33,912 bases of DNA, taken from positions 1 to 33,912 of the forward strand of contig JANQGE010000001.1 of the NCBI GenBank assembly GCA_028277485.1, in the 5' to 3' direction. Shown piece by piece: positions 7,787 through 14,966 of this stretch. The stretch comes from Chlorobium sp. (GTDB taxonomy: Bacteria; Bacteroidota; Chlorobiia; Chlorobiales; Chlorobiaceae). Every line of letters starts with the position of its first letter. Position 1 is the first letter of the stretch. Below the pieces are notes generated by a model. That model saw only the letters and a list, made by a program, of their open reading frames with translations, was not told the DNA's origin and did not search any database. The position numbers and the translations under genes were made by a program.

Positions 7787-8764
7787 ATGAAAGCAATCAT
7801 ACCTGTAGCAGGAGTCGGCACAAGGTTGCGTCCACACACATTTTCCCAACCGAAGGTACTCCTCAATGTAGCCGGCAAACCTATTATAGGCCATATCATG
7901 GATAAGCTGATCGCTTCAGGCATCGATGAAGCCATTGTTATCGTCGGCTATCTCGGGGATATGATAGAATCGTATCTCATTGAACACTACGATATCCGCT
8001 TCAGGTTTGTCAATCAAGAGAAACGTCTCGGCCTTGCCCATGCCATCTGGATGTGCAATGAGCATGTCCACAACAACGAGCCTGTTTTTATCATCCTCGG
8101 CGATACCATTTTTGACGTCGAGCTTTCAGAAGTACTGAACAGCTCCACCTCCACCCTCGGCGTCAGGGAGGTAGAAGACCCTCGCAGGTTCGGCATTGCC
8201 ATAACCAGCAACGGCAACATCGTGAAGCTCGTCGAGAAACCGAACGAACCGGTAGGAAATCTTGCGATCGTCGGTCTGTACTATATCCGGAACTCTGAAA
8301 CGCTCTTTTCATGCATTGACACGCTGATCAGGAAAGACATAAAAACAAAAGGAGAATACCAGTTGACCGATGCCTTGCAGATGATGCTTGAAAAAGGCGA
8401 GCCTTTAACGACGTTCCCGGTAAACAACTGGTACGATTGCGGAAAACCGGAAACCCTTCTTTCCACCAACGAAATTCTTTTGAAAAGCAACAGCTCAGGC
8501 TCATCACATCCGGGCTGCATCATCAATGAACCTGTTTTCATCGCGGACAGCGCAAAGATCGACAACGCCATCATTGGCCCGAACACAACAATAGGGGAAA
8601 ACGCCGTTATTGAAGATGCGATAATTAAAAACTCGATAATCGGCAACGGCTCAAAAGTGCAGCACGTTTCCCTCGACAAGTCTATCATCGGGAATAACGC
8701 TGACCTTTCAGGAGATCCTCACGAGGCCAACATAGGGGATTTTTCGGAAATCAAACTCCGCTGA
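7787..8764 (+). CDS. Sugar-phosphate nucleotidyltransferase with hexapeptide C-terminus
   Basis: This 325-aa protein should transfer a nucleotidyl group to a sugar-1-phosphate to make an NDP-sugar for cell-surface polysaccharide. The N-terminal fold begins MKAIIPVAGVGTRLRPHT with the conserved SQPKVLL lysine motif. FIILGDTIF provides the metal-binding Asp, and VEKP and GEYQLTDAL follow, as in glucose-1-phosphate thymidylyltransferase/uridylyltransferase families. From about residue 245 a left-handed beta-helix is visible in the repeats IIGPNTTIGENAVIEDAIIKN and SIIGN. The gene stands alone, so the sugar and nucleotide are undecided. There is no strong SD; the start is set by the conserved N-terminus. 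Confidence 0.88.
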   Translation: MKAIIPVAGVGTRLRPHTFSQPKVLLNVAGKPIIGHIMDKLIASGIDEAIVIVGYLGDMIESYLIEHYDIRFRFVNQEKRLGLAHAIWMCNEHVHNNEPVFIILGDTIFDVELSEVLNSSTSTLGVREVEDPRRFGIAITSNGNIVKLVEKPNEPVGNLAIVGLYYIRNSETLFSCIDTLIRKDIKTKGEYQLTDALQMMLEKGEPLTTFPVNNWYDCGKPETLLSTNEILLKSNSSGSSHPGCIINEPVFIADSAKIDNAIIGPNTTIGENAVIEDAIIKNSIIGNGSKVQHVSLDKSIIGNNADLSGDPHEANIGDFSEIKLR

Positions 8765-8768
8765 GATG

Positions 8769-8820
8769 CCAACCTTCTCCTATCCGACCAACGAAGTAAT
8801 CAAGGCACTCACGACAATTT
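8769..8820 (+). repeat. Degenerate half-copy of the MITE-like element
   Basis: CTATCCGACCAACGAAGTAAT and nearby bases resemble the right half of the degenerate copy at 14698-14796 (CTCATCCGCCCAACGAAGTATT). As at that locus, it sits directly beside a better preserved copy. This suggests tandem or nested insertion. Confidence 0.5.
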
Positions 8821-8908
8821 AGGGCACCTCTATTTATTGTCATGAGCAACCTTCCCTATCCGTTCAACGATGCAATTGAAACGCGGAATAAATAAATAGA
8901 GGTGCCCT
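8821..8908 (+). repeat. MITE-like element, internally deleted copy
   Basis: This copy has both termini intact (AGGGCACCTCTATTTATT and AATAAATAGAGGTGCCCT). It retains the TGTCATGAGC and CAATTGAAACGCGG interior but lacks about 50 bp of the middle. It lies in the 366-bp gap before metK, immediately upstream of the putative metK promoter. The rest of that gap holds a half-copy of the element and the leader RNA; I see no gene. Confidence 0.85.
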
Positions 8909-8936
8909 TGCATGAGTAACCTCGAATGATTACATT
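8908..8936 (+). promoter_or_regulatory. Candidate metK-ahcY promoter
   Basis: TTGCAT (8908-8913) and TACATT (8931-8936) are spaced by 17 bp, giving a start near 8943, just before the structured leader. The first T of the -35 hexamer is the last base of the MITE-like element. Both hexamers are imperfect. Confidence 0.3.
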
Positions 8937-8960
8937 ATGCCCTTATCCGGCATCCCCATT

Positions 8961-9040
8961 ACCTATGGACACGGTGCCGAAAGCTTTCGGGTAAACTGTT
9001 CCCGCAATGCTTGTACTCAGGGTTTTCCGTGTCCAATCTT
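8961..9040 (+). promoter_or_regulatory. Structured metK leader, probable SAM-Chlorobi RNA
   Basis: An 8-bp closing stem, GGACACGG (8967-8974) with CCGTGTCC (9027-9034), encloses a near-perfect hairpin CCGAA-AGCT-TTCGG (8977-8990). Its second arm CCC...GGG spans 9001-9022. A later hairpin, CAAGCAA (9080-9086) with TTGCTTG (9108-9114), lies just before the metK start and could act as the expression switch. A conserved SAM-Chlorobi RNA motif is known upstream of metK-ahcY operons in this phylum and is thought to sense S-adenosylmethionine. Position and gene order match; I have not aligned it to the published consensus. Confidence 0.65.
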
Positions 9041-9130
9041 TTCTTTATATCCAACGTACACGTAAAACCCCTTGTAAGACAAGCAAGAGCTTTTCTCGCA
9101 GTTCTTGTTGCTTGGTAAACCATAAAATCA

Positions 9131-10348
9131 ATGAAGATGACACAGTCAAGATACTTCTTTACTTCAGAGTCTGTATCAGAAGGACACCCTGACAAGGTTT
9201 CGGACCAGATTTCCGACGCAGTACTGGATGAATTGCTACGCCAGGATCCGAATTCCCGTGTTGCCTGCGAAACGTTTGTTACAACCGGTCAGGTCATCGT
9301 CGGCGGGGAAGTAACCACAAAAGGCATTGTTGACGTACAGGAGCTTTCAAGAAAAGTTGTCGAAACAATCGGATATAACAAGGGTGAATACATGTTTGAA
9401 GCAAAATCCTGCGGCGTGCTTTCAGCTCTGCACAGCCAGTCCCCCGATATCAATCGCGGCGTTGACCGTAAAGAAGAAATTACAGATGAGCTTGACAGGG
9501 TCGGTGCCGGTGATCAGGGAATGATGTTCGGTTATGCCTGCACCGAAACCTCCGAACTGATGCCTGCCGCTATTCAGTACGCCCATGCTCTGGTAAAAAA
9601 GCTTGCGGATATTCGCAAGGAAGGCAGCATCATGACCTATCTTCGTCCGGATTCAAAAAGTCAGGTAACTCTCGAGTATGCCGATGGGGTAGCAAAAAGA
9701 GTTGACGCCGTTGTTGTATCAACCCAGCACGATCCTGAACCGGAAGGCTACAGTGAAAAGGAATGGCAGGATGTCATCAGGAAAGACGTTATCGAAAATG
9801 TCATCAAAAAAGTGATCCCGTCGGCAATGCTCGACGAGCACACCAAGTTTCATATCAACCCGACAGGACGGTTCGAAATCGGCGGCCCTCACGGGGATAC
9901 CGGTCTGACCGGACGTAAAATCATCGTCGACACGTATGGTGGGGCAGCCCCTCACGGCGGCGGTGCTTTCAGCGGCAAGGATCCATCAAAAGTAGACCGC
10001 AGCGCTGCCTACGCATCGCGTCACGTCGCCAAAAACATCGTAGCCGCAGGTCTTGCCGAAAAATGTACCGTTCAGGTTTCTTATGCGATCGGCGTCGCAC
10101 GTCCGGTATCCGTTCATATCGATACTCACAGCACAGCAGTGGACGGTCTCAGCGACGCCGAAATCCAGGAAAAGGCCGAACAGATCTTCGACCTCAGACC
10201 AGCAGCGATCATCAGGCATTTCAGCCTGGACAAACCTCAGGGATGGTGCTACCGGGATACCGCAGCGTACGGTCATTTTGGCCGAGACGCTTTCCCGTGG
10301 GAAAAAACCGACAAAGTTGATGCCCTGAAAACAGCATTCAACCTGTGA
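9131..10348 (+). CDS. metK: S-adenosylmethionine synthetase
   Basis: This enzyme makes S-adenosylmethionine from methionine and ATP in the cytoplasm. The 405-aa product has the family signatures TSESVSEGHPDKVSDQISDA near the N-terminus, GAGDQGMMFGYA in the middle and GGGAFSGKDPSKVDRSAAY toward the C-terminal third. Length is typical or slightly long. Two in-frame ATGs lie six bases apart (9131 and 9137), neither with a clear SD. It is followed 89 bp later by ahcY on the same strand, with a terminator only after ahcY, so the two form a SAM production/SAH recycling operon. A SAM-responsive leader probably regulates it. Confidence 0.97.
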   Translation: MKMTQSRYFFTSESVSEGHPDKVSDQISDAVLDELLRQDPNSRVACETFVTTGQVIVGGEVTTKGIVDVQELSRKVVETIGYNKGEYMFEAKSCGVLSALHSQSPDINRGVDRKEEITDELDRVGAGDQGMMFGYACTETSELMPAAIQYAHALVKKLADIRKEGSIMTYLRPDSKSQVTLEYADGVAKRVDAVVVSTQHDPEPEGYSEKEWQDVIRKDVIENVIKKVIPSAMLDEHTKFHINPTGRFEIGGPHGDTGLTGRKIIVDTYGGAAPHGGGAFSGKDPSKVDRSAAYASRHVAKNIVAAGLAEKCTVQVSYAIGVARPVSVHIDTHSTAVDGLSDAEIQEKAEQIFDLRPAAIIRHFSLDKPQGWCYRDTAAYGHFGRDAFPWEKTDKVDALKTAFNL

Positions 10349-10437
10349 TACGACATATTTATAATGACAAGGGAAACCTCCAAAGGGTACCGCTATAAAG
10401 CCATTATTAGACATAACTGCAAAAAAACATTAACGCT

Positions 10438-11856
10438 ATGATGACAACTGACACTGAAGTACTCAACTGCAAAGTGGCAGATATCTCTTTGGCTGACTGG
10501 GGACGAAAAGAAATCGAAATCGCCGAAAAAGAGATGCCCGGGCTTATGGCTACCCGCCGTAAATATGCAGGCCAAAAACCCCTGAAAGGCGCCCGCATTA
10601 CCGGTTCACTGCACATGACCATCCAGACAGCGGTTTTGATCGAGACCCTTGTTGAACTGGGCGCCGAAGTCCGCTGGGCAAGCTGCAACATCTTCTCGAC
10701 CCAGGACCATGCCGCAGCCGCCATTGCCGCAGCCGGTATACCTGTCTTTGCCTGGAAAGGGGAAACGCTTGAAGAATACTGGTGGTGCACCCGGCAGGCA
10801 TTGGCCTTTGAGGACAACAAGGGACCGAACATCATTGTTGACGACGGGGGTGACGCAACCCTGATGATCCATCTCGGCTATAAGATCGAGAACAATCCGG
10901 GACTGCTCGACAAAACCCTGGAAAATGCCGAGGAAAAAGCCCTCTATGGTCAGCTCAGGGAAATTTTCGAGGCTGACAACCAGCACTGGCACAAGATTGC
11001 ACCGGAAATCAGGGGGGTCTCGGAAGAAACAACAACCGGGGTTCACAGGCTGTACCAGATGATGGAAAAGGAAGAGCTCCTCTTCCCCGCCATCAACGTC
11101 AATGACTCGGTCACCAAGTCGAAGTTCGACAATCTTTACGGCTGTCGCGAATCGCTTGCCGACGGCATCAAACGCGCAACGGATGTGATGCTTGCAGGAA
11201 AAGTTGTTGTTGTTCTCGGTTATGGTGATGTCGGCAAAGGCTGCGCACACTCCATGCGCGCTTACGGTGCAAGGGTTATCGTCACGGAAATAGATCCGAT
11301 CTGTGCTCTGCAGGCAGCCATGGAAGGCTTTGAAGTCTCAGCCATGGAAGATGCCGTCAAGGAAGGAAATGTTTTTGTCACCACGACAGGCAACAAAGAC
11401 GTTATCACCCTCGAGCACATGAAGCAGATGAAGGATGAAGCCATTCTTTGCAACATCGGCCATTTCGATAATGAAATCCAGGTTGAAAAGCTCAACGATT
11501 ATGCTGGTGCTGCCAGAGTAAACATCAAGCCGCAGTTCGACAAGTACACCTTTGGCGACGGCCATTCGATCTATTTGCTTGCTGAAGGCCGGCTGGTGAA
11601 CCTCGGCTGCGCCACCGGCCACCCGTCGTTCGTCATGAGTAACTCATTTACAAACCAGACCCTGGCGCAGATCGAACTTTGGATAAAAGAGTATGCAATA
11701 GGGGTATACTGTCTGCCGAAAAAACTCGACGAGGAGGTTGCGCGGCTGCATCTTGAGCAGCTGGGAGTAAAGCTTACCAGGCTTACACAGGAACAGGCCG
11801 ATTATATCGGCGTTCCGGTTGACGGTCCTTACAAGCCGGAGCACTATCGATACTGA
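10438..11856 (+). CDS. ahcY: S-adenosylhomocysteine hydrolase
   Basis: This NAD-dependent enzyme splits S-adenosylhomocysteine into adenosine and homocysteine, relieving product inhibition of methyltransferases. The 472-aa protein has the early substrate-binding segment GSLHMTIQTAVLIETL and NIFSTQDHAAAAIA. It includes the roughly 40-residue insertion of the long bacterial form (about 150-192). The NAD-binding loop is GYGDVGKGCA (Gly261, Gly263, Gly266), and it ends in the invariant KPEHYRY. It is downstream of metK in the same transcription unit. The start is an ATG-ATG pair without a good SD. Confidence 0.97.
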   Translation: MMTTDTEVLNCKVADISLADWGRKEIEIAEKEMPGLMATRRKYAGQKPLKGARITGSLHMTIQTAVLIETLVELGAEVRWASCNIFSTQDHAAAAIAAAGIPVFAWKGETLEEYWWCTRQALAFEDNKGPNIIVDDGGDATLMIHLGYKIENNPGLLDKTLENAEEKALYGQLREIFEADNQHWHKIAPEIRGVSEETTTGVHRLYQMMEKEELLFPAINVNDSVTKSKFDNLYGCRESLADGIKRATDVMLAGKVVVVLGYGDVGKGCAHSMRAYGARVIVTEIDPICALQAAMEGFEVSAMEDAVKEGNVFVTTTGNKDVITLEHMKQMKDEAILCNIGHFDNEIQVEKLNDYAGAARVNIKPQFDKYTFGDGHSIYLLAEGRLVNLGCATGHPSFVMSNSFTNQTLAQIELWIKEYAIGVYCLPKKLDEEVARLHLEQLGVKLTRLTQEQADYIGVPVDGPYKPEHYRY

Positions 11857-11880
11857 TAACACGGGACTGTAAACGATAAA

Positions 11881-11922
11881 AGAAGGCTGTCTCGCAGAAA
11901 AAAGAGACAGCCTTCTTTTTTT
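11881..11922 (+). terminator. Rho-independent terminator of metK-ahcY
   Basis: A perfect 13-bp stem, AGAAGGCTGTCTC (11881-11893) with GAGACAGCCTTCT (11904-11916), encloses a 10-nt loop and runs into T residues to 11922. Read on the other strand the hairpin is followed by TTTTAT, so it may also stop transcripts from tRNA-Gln, which ends 4 bp away. Confidence 0.9.
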
Positions 11923-11925
11923 CCG

Positions 11926-11997
11926 CTGGGGCGGCAGGATTCGAACCTGCGAATGTCGCCTCCAAAGGGCGATGCCTTACCGCTTGGCCACACCCCA
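11926..11997 (-). tRNA. tRNA-Gln (anticodon UUG)
   Basis: The reverse complement is a 72-nt tRNA. The acceptor stem TGGGGTG pairs with CGCCCCA and discriminator G. The anticodon stem TCGCC/GGCGA has loop CTTTGGA, giving anticodon TTG. The T-arm is GCAGGTTCGAATCCTGC. CCA is not encoded. It is convergent with ahcY. Confidence 0.95.
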
Positions 11998-12100
11998 GTA
12001 TCTCCGAAGCCGGACGGAATAAAGTATAAAAAAAATACCCAAAACGAAAAACGCATCCGCATTCTCTGCCATAAACATATTTTAGTATTTTCTATATTTC

Positions 12101-12250
12101 TTTTGCCTTTTGCCTTTTGCCTTTTGCCTTTTGCCTTTTGCCTTTTGCCTTTTGCCTTTTGCCTTTTTGACCTTTTGACCTTTTGACCTTTTGCCTTTTG
12201 CCTTTTTGACCTTTTGACCTTTTGACCTTTTGACCTTTTGACCTTTTGAC
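12101..12250. repeat. Heptamer/octamer tandem array (TTTTGCC and TTTTGACC units)
   Basis: The array reads: nine TTTTGCC units, one TTTTTGACC, two TTTTGACC, two TTTTGCC, one TTTTTGACC, four TTTTGACC, and a final TTTTGAC. The last unit merges with the first codons of trpF. On the other strand the units read GGCAAAA and GGTCAAAA. The mixture of 7-, 8- and 9-bp units suggests slipped-strand variation. The array carries no purine-rich SD sequence on the plus strand. Confidence 0.95.
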
Positions 12251-12902
12251 ACGGATAAAAATCTGTGGAATAACAACACTTGAGGATGCTCTTGCCGCCT
12301 GCCATGCCGGTGCTCATGCCCTCGGCTTTAATTTCAGCAAATCAAGTCCCAGGTACATACAACCGGAAAACGCACTGCGGATTATCGATAAGCTCCCCCC
12401 ATTTATCTCCTCAGCAGGAATATTTGTCGAGCAGGCCCCTCTCGAGGTGAATGACATATGTTCCCTTTGTAACCTCGACATCGCCCAGCTCCATTCGGAA
12501 CACTATACCGCAGAAAAGTCCCGCGCCGTAAAAAATGCCAGAGTTGTACGCGCATTCCGTACATGTCCGGATTTTACAATTGACCATGTCAAAAAATTTG
12601 CACGGGAAACAGGATTCACATCATTTCTTTTCGATGCATACCGACCGGGGCAGCCAGGCGGTACCGGACAGCGCATCGAAGAACAGATCGCACAACAGAT
12701 ATTCAGGGACACGGAAGATATCGGTCCAGGCATTCTTGCCGGAGGATTGACCCCGGAAAATGTTGCAGAAGCAGTTCGGCTGGTCAAACCTTACGCAGTA
12801 GATACCGCAAGCGGTGTAGAGGATTCCCCCGGAAGGAAAAATCATCAAAAAATCCTGAACTTTGTACGTGCCGTTCAGGAAGCTGACAGATTATCCTCAT
12901 AA
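12246..12902 (+). CDS. trpF: Phosphoribosylanthranilate isomerase
   Basis: This enzyme isomerises N-(5-phosphoribosyl)anthranilate to CdRP in tryptophan synthesis. The 218-aa TIM-barrel protein starts TRIKICGITTLEDA, where the Cys is the catalytic base. FLFDAYRPGQPGGTGQ carries the catalytic Asp and phosphate-site residues, and ILAGGLTPENV and DTASGVEDSPGRK are further phosphate-loop signatures. No part of the family pattern is missing. The start is unusual: the only in-frame initiator is TTG at 12246, inside the last repeat unit of the adjacent array, with a stop codon at 12231 and no SD. No other trp genes are nearby. Confidence 0.93.
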   Translation: MTRIKICGITTLEDALAACHAGAHALGFNFSKSSPRYIQPENALRIIDKLPPFISSAGIFVEQAPLEVNDICSLCNLDIAQLHSEHYTAEKSRAVKNARVVRAFRTCPDFTIDHVKKFARETGFTSFLFDAYRPGQPGGTGQRIEEQIAQQIFRDTEDIGPGILAGGLTPENVAEAVRLVKPYAVDTASGVEDSPGRKNHQKILNFVRAVQEADRLSS

Positions 12903-12932
12903 CCTTAAAAAACCTGAATCAAGCGATTGTCC

Positions 12933-13004
12933 GGGCACCCGGAAACCGTTCTTATCCGTTCAACAAGGCAATTGAATCGCGGAATAAATTAATAGAGGTG
13001 CCCT
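12933..13004 (+). repeat. MITE-like element, copy with decayed left half
   Basis: The right terminus is intact (AATAGAGGTGCCCT). The interior TATCCGTTCAACAAGGCAATTGAATCGCGG matches the copy at 8821. The left terminus is reduced to GGGCACC and the inner left part is lost. It sits between the convergent ends of trpF and the alpha/beta hydrolase gene. Confidence 0.75.
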
Positions 13005-13018
13005 TAATGGAAGTCTTT

Positions 13019-13990
13019 TTAAAACTTGCCTTGGGCAGAACAGTGCCTGACATGTTCGTAAATCAACTCGGCAGCGGTTTCAGGAAGTTCAAGGGTGATG
13101 AGATGCCCACAATCCGGTACTTCGACAAAAATCCCCTTACTGCAATATCCGGCCAGTTTCGCAGTGTTTTCAGAAGTCATGATCGTATCTCCCTCACCTG
13201 CCACGAACAGTATGGGCATTCGGACGGCTTCGACAAGACCAGGCATACTTTCCGTAACCTCCATGGAAGTTATCTGGCCTGTTGACTGTTCAATGGCTTG
13301 AGGAGCGCAAAGAGAAAGACTCTCGAAACCTATCAGGACATCGTGGAATAGTACCGTATTACGGGAAAGCACAAGGCGGGCAAAAACATATGTGGGAAAC
13401 CACCAACTGACCTTCCTTAGAAGGTTGTTGAACGTAAAATTCAGTGTCGCCGGGGCCAGTTTCTCAACAAAGCGGTTGTTTTCGAGGTAACCGAAATTAA
13501 AGAACACCATAGAGCGAATATTTTCAGAATGGTGTTTCGCATAATGGAGTGCAACAAAAGGACCAAACGAAAAAGCAGCAATATGAACGTTTTTCAGCCC
13601 GAGCACCTCGACAAGCGCCTCCAGATCATCTGCAAAGGAACCGATCGAGTAATCGTTACGGGGATCATTGTCCGACCATCCATGCCCTCTAAGGTCATAG
13701 GCCACAGTCCTGATTCCCCTTTCGTTCAAAAAACGGATAATATGGTGCCACCACATCCACCAGCAATCCCAGCCATGAACAAGCAGAACGGTTTCACCGG
13801 AACTACCCAGACCGGAATCGTGATAATGATGCACTATCCCGTTCAATTCGACAAAACGGCTTTTCGCCATCAATCCGCTTTCATATTCAGCCCTTCTTAC
13901 GGCCCCCTGTTCACCGGTTTGTAAAAGTTTTTGGAGTTTTTCCCGATAAGCGTAAAACTTTTTCGTTGGCCTTGCTTCCGATGTTTTCAT
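13019..13990 (-). CDS. Alpha/beta hydrolase
   Basis: This 323-aa protein is counted from ATG 13990; a GTG one codon earlier is less likely. An N-terminal extension of about 45 residues precedes the canonical fold. The oxyanion region is VHGWD (71-75). The nucleophile elbow AFSFG has Ser141, with Ala in place of the first Gly of GxSxG. The acid Asp268 is in GEGD and the base His296 in CGHLI. RGHGWSD is the usual strand-turn motif. A broad insert rich in Trp/Phe between 165 and 225 probably forms a hydrophobic cap, so the substrate may be lipid-like. Neighbours give no clue to function. An A/T-rich promoter region lies upstream. Confidence 0.85.
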   Translation of the reverse strand: MKTSEARPTKKFYAYREKLQKLLQTGEQGAVRRAEYESGLMAKSRFVELNGIVHHYHDSGLGSSGETVLLVHGWDCWWMWWHHIIRFLNERGIRTVAYDLRGHGWSDNDPRNDYSIGSFADDLEALVEVLGLKNVHIAAFSFGPFVALHYAKHHSENIRSMVFFNFGYLENNRFVEKLAPATLNFTFNNLLRKVSWWFPTYVFARLVLSRNTVLFHDVLIGFESLSLCAPQAIEQSTGQITSMEVTESMPGLVEAVRMPILFVAGEGDTIMTSENTAKLAGYCSKGIFVEVPDCGHLITLELPETAAELIYEHVRHCSAQGKF

Positions 13991-14083
13991 CACTGGTACT
14001 AATTTTACTTATAATTACTTCTAACGTATTGAAAAATTAATATATAATCTTTACCGTAATATTTGAATTTCCGTGTAAACCTC

Positions 14084-14140
14084 AGGGGACCTCTATTGTC
14101 ATGAGCGGTTCAAGTGCGAGACGAACAAAGCAATTGAGTC
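14084..14140 (+). repeat. MITE-like element, left-end fragment
   Basis: AGGGGACCTCTATTGTCATGAG and the following GGTTCAAGTGC match the left half of the intact copy at 14797. The rest is deleted down to a CAATTGA remnant. It lies in the gap between the divergent hydrolase and arsC genes. Confidence 0.65.
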
Positions 14141-14273
14141 TCCCTTCACTGTTGTTACAGACATGCAAACTCTCACCCTGCCATTCCATTCCTTGACTTT
14201 TGTTTTGTATCATCCGTGACGAAATTGTCAACGCATTATTTCCAAAGTAACATGTTCATTTTTTTTATCATCA

Positions 14274-14711
14274 ATGGATAAGACCAAAGTCCTTTTTCTT
14301 TGCACCGGAAACTCATGCAGAAGCCAGATGGCAGAGGGCTGGGCGCGATATTTGCATGGAGGTATCCTCGCTCCCTATTCGGCGGGAATCGAGGTACACG
14401 GCATGAACCGGAACGCTGTGCAGGTGATGGCCGAAGCAGGAATAGACATTTCCTCACACCGCTCCAAACATGTCGAGGAAGTGCAGGACATACCCTTCGA
14501 TGCCATCATTACGGTTTGTGACCACGCACATGAAACCTGCCCTTTTCTCCCCGGTGAAGGAAAGCACATCCATGCCGGATTCGATGACCCTCCCCGTCTC
14601 GCAGAATCAGTACACGATCCGGAAAAAAAGCTCGACTGTTACCGAAAGGTACGTGACGAAATCCGGGATTTCATCACGCAACTGCCCGACGTCTTATGGG
14701 CATCTCCATAA
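14274..14711 (+). CDS. arsC: Arsenate reductase, thioredoxin-coupled (LMW phosphatase-like)
   Basis: This enzyme reduces arsenate to arsenite in the cytoplasm. The 145-aa protein has the P-loop CTGNSCRS with Cys10 and Arg16, the redox pair Cys82 and Cys89 in VCDHAHETC, and the general-acid loop FDDPP (Asp104). This is the same cysteine arrangement as the thioredoxin-dependent ArsC of Gram-positive plasmids, unlike the glutaredoxin-type ArsC. The next gene on the strand is a MIP channel, which could let arsenite out. The last codons (GCATCTCCATAA) derive from a degenerate MITE-like terminus, so the original C-terminus may have been altered. No ArsR regulator or ArsB/Acr3 pump is in the window. 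Confidence 0.9.
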   Translation: MDKTKVLFLCTGNSCRSQMAEGWARYLHGGILAPYSAGIEVHGMNRNAVQVMAEAGIDISSHRSKHVEEVQDIPFDAIITVCDHAHETCPFLPGEGKHIHAGFDDPPRLAESVHDPEKKLDCYRKVRDEIRDFITQLPDVLWASP

Positions 14712-14796
14712 ATTGTCGCGAGCGCTACGAGGCGAACGGAGCGGAAAAACCCTTTCTCATCCGCCCAACGAAGTATTCGGGTCGCAGTATAAATTA
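14698..14796 (+). repeat. Degenerate MITE-like copy overlapping the arsC stop
   Basis: GGGCATCTCCATAAATTGTC aligns with the element terminus GGGCACCTCTATTTATTGTC. Downstream, GAGGCGAACGGAGCGGAAAA and CGCCCAACGAAGTATT align with the interior. It provides the last codons and stop of arsC and abuts a well preserved copy, forming a tandem pair. Confidence 0.65.
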
Positions 14797-14940
14797 AGGG
14801 TACCTCTATTAATTGTCATGAGCGGTTCAAGTGCAAGGCGAACGGAGCGCAGAAACCGGAGTGTACATAAAGTACATGAGGATTTCGAGCACCGCTCAAC
14901 GATGCAATTGAAGCGCGGAATAAATAAATAGAAGTGCCCT
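14797..14940 (+). repeat. MITE-like element, most complete copy (144 bp)
   Basis: The termini are AGGGTACCTCTATTAATT and AATAAATAGAAGTGCCCT. Inside are a second inverted pair, GAGCGGT and ACCGCTC, and a GTACATAAAGTAC core, so the whole unit can fold into a long hairpin. It is flanked by TA on both sides (14795-14796 and 14941-14942), compatible with a TA target duplication as made by IS630/Tc1-type transposases. It lies between arsC and the MIP gene. Confidence 0.85.
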
Positions 14941-14966
14941 TATAAACCCTGTAATCACTACCTCAT

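Noticed and set aside
12101..12250. CRISPR array
   Set aside because: Units are 7-9 bp with no spacers; it is a simple tandem repeat, and there are no cas genes other than a Cas4-like domain far away in a different protein family.
11844..12317. Minus-strand frame of 157 aa with KGQKVKRSKGQK repeats
   Set aside because: It translates the heptamer/octamer array and runs through tRNA-Gln. The periodic Lys-rich protein is a by-product of the DNA repeat and overlaps trpF.
12998..13285. Plus-strand frame starting right after a MITE-like terminus with AGAGG
   Set aside because: It looks like another SD-supplied gene, but the frame lies over the 3' end of the convincing alpha/beta hydrolase gene on the other strand and shows no family pattern.
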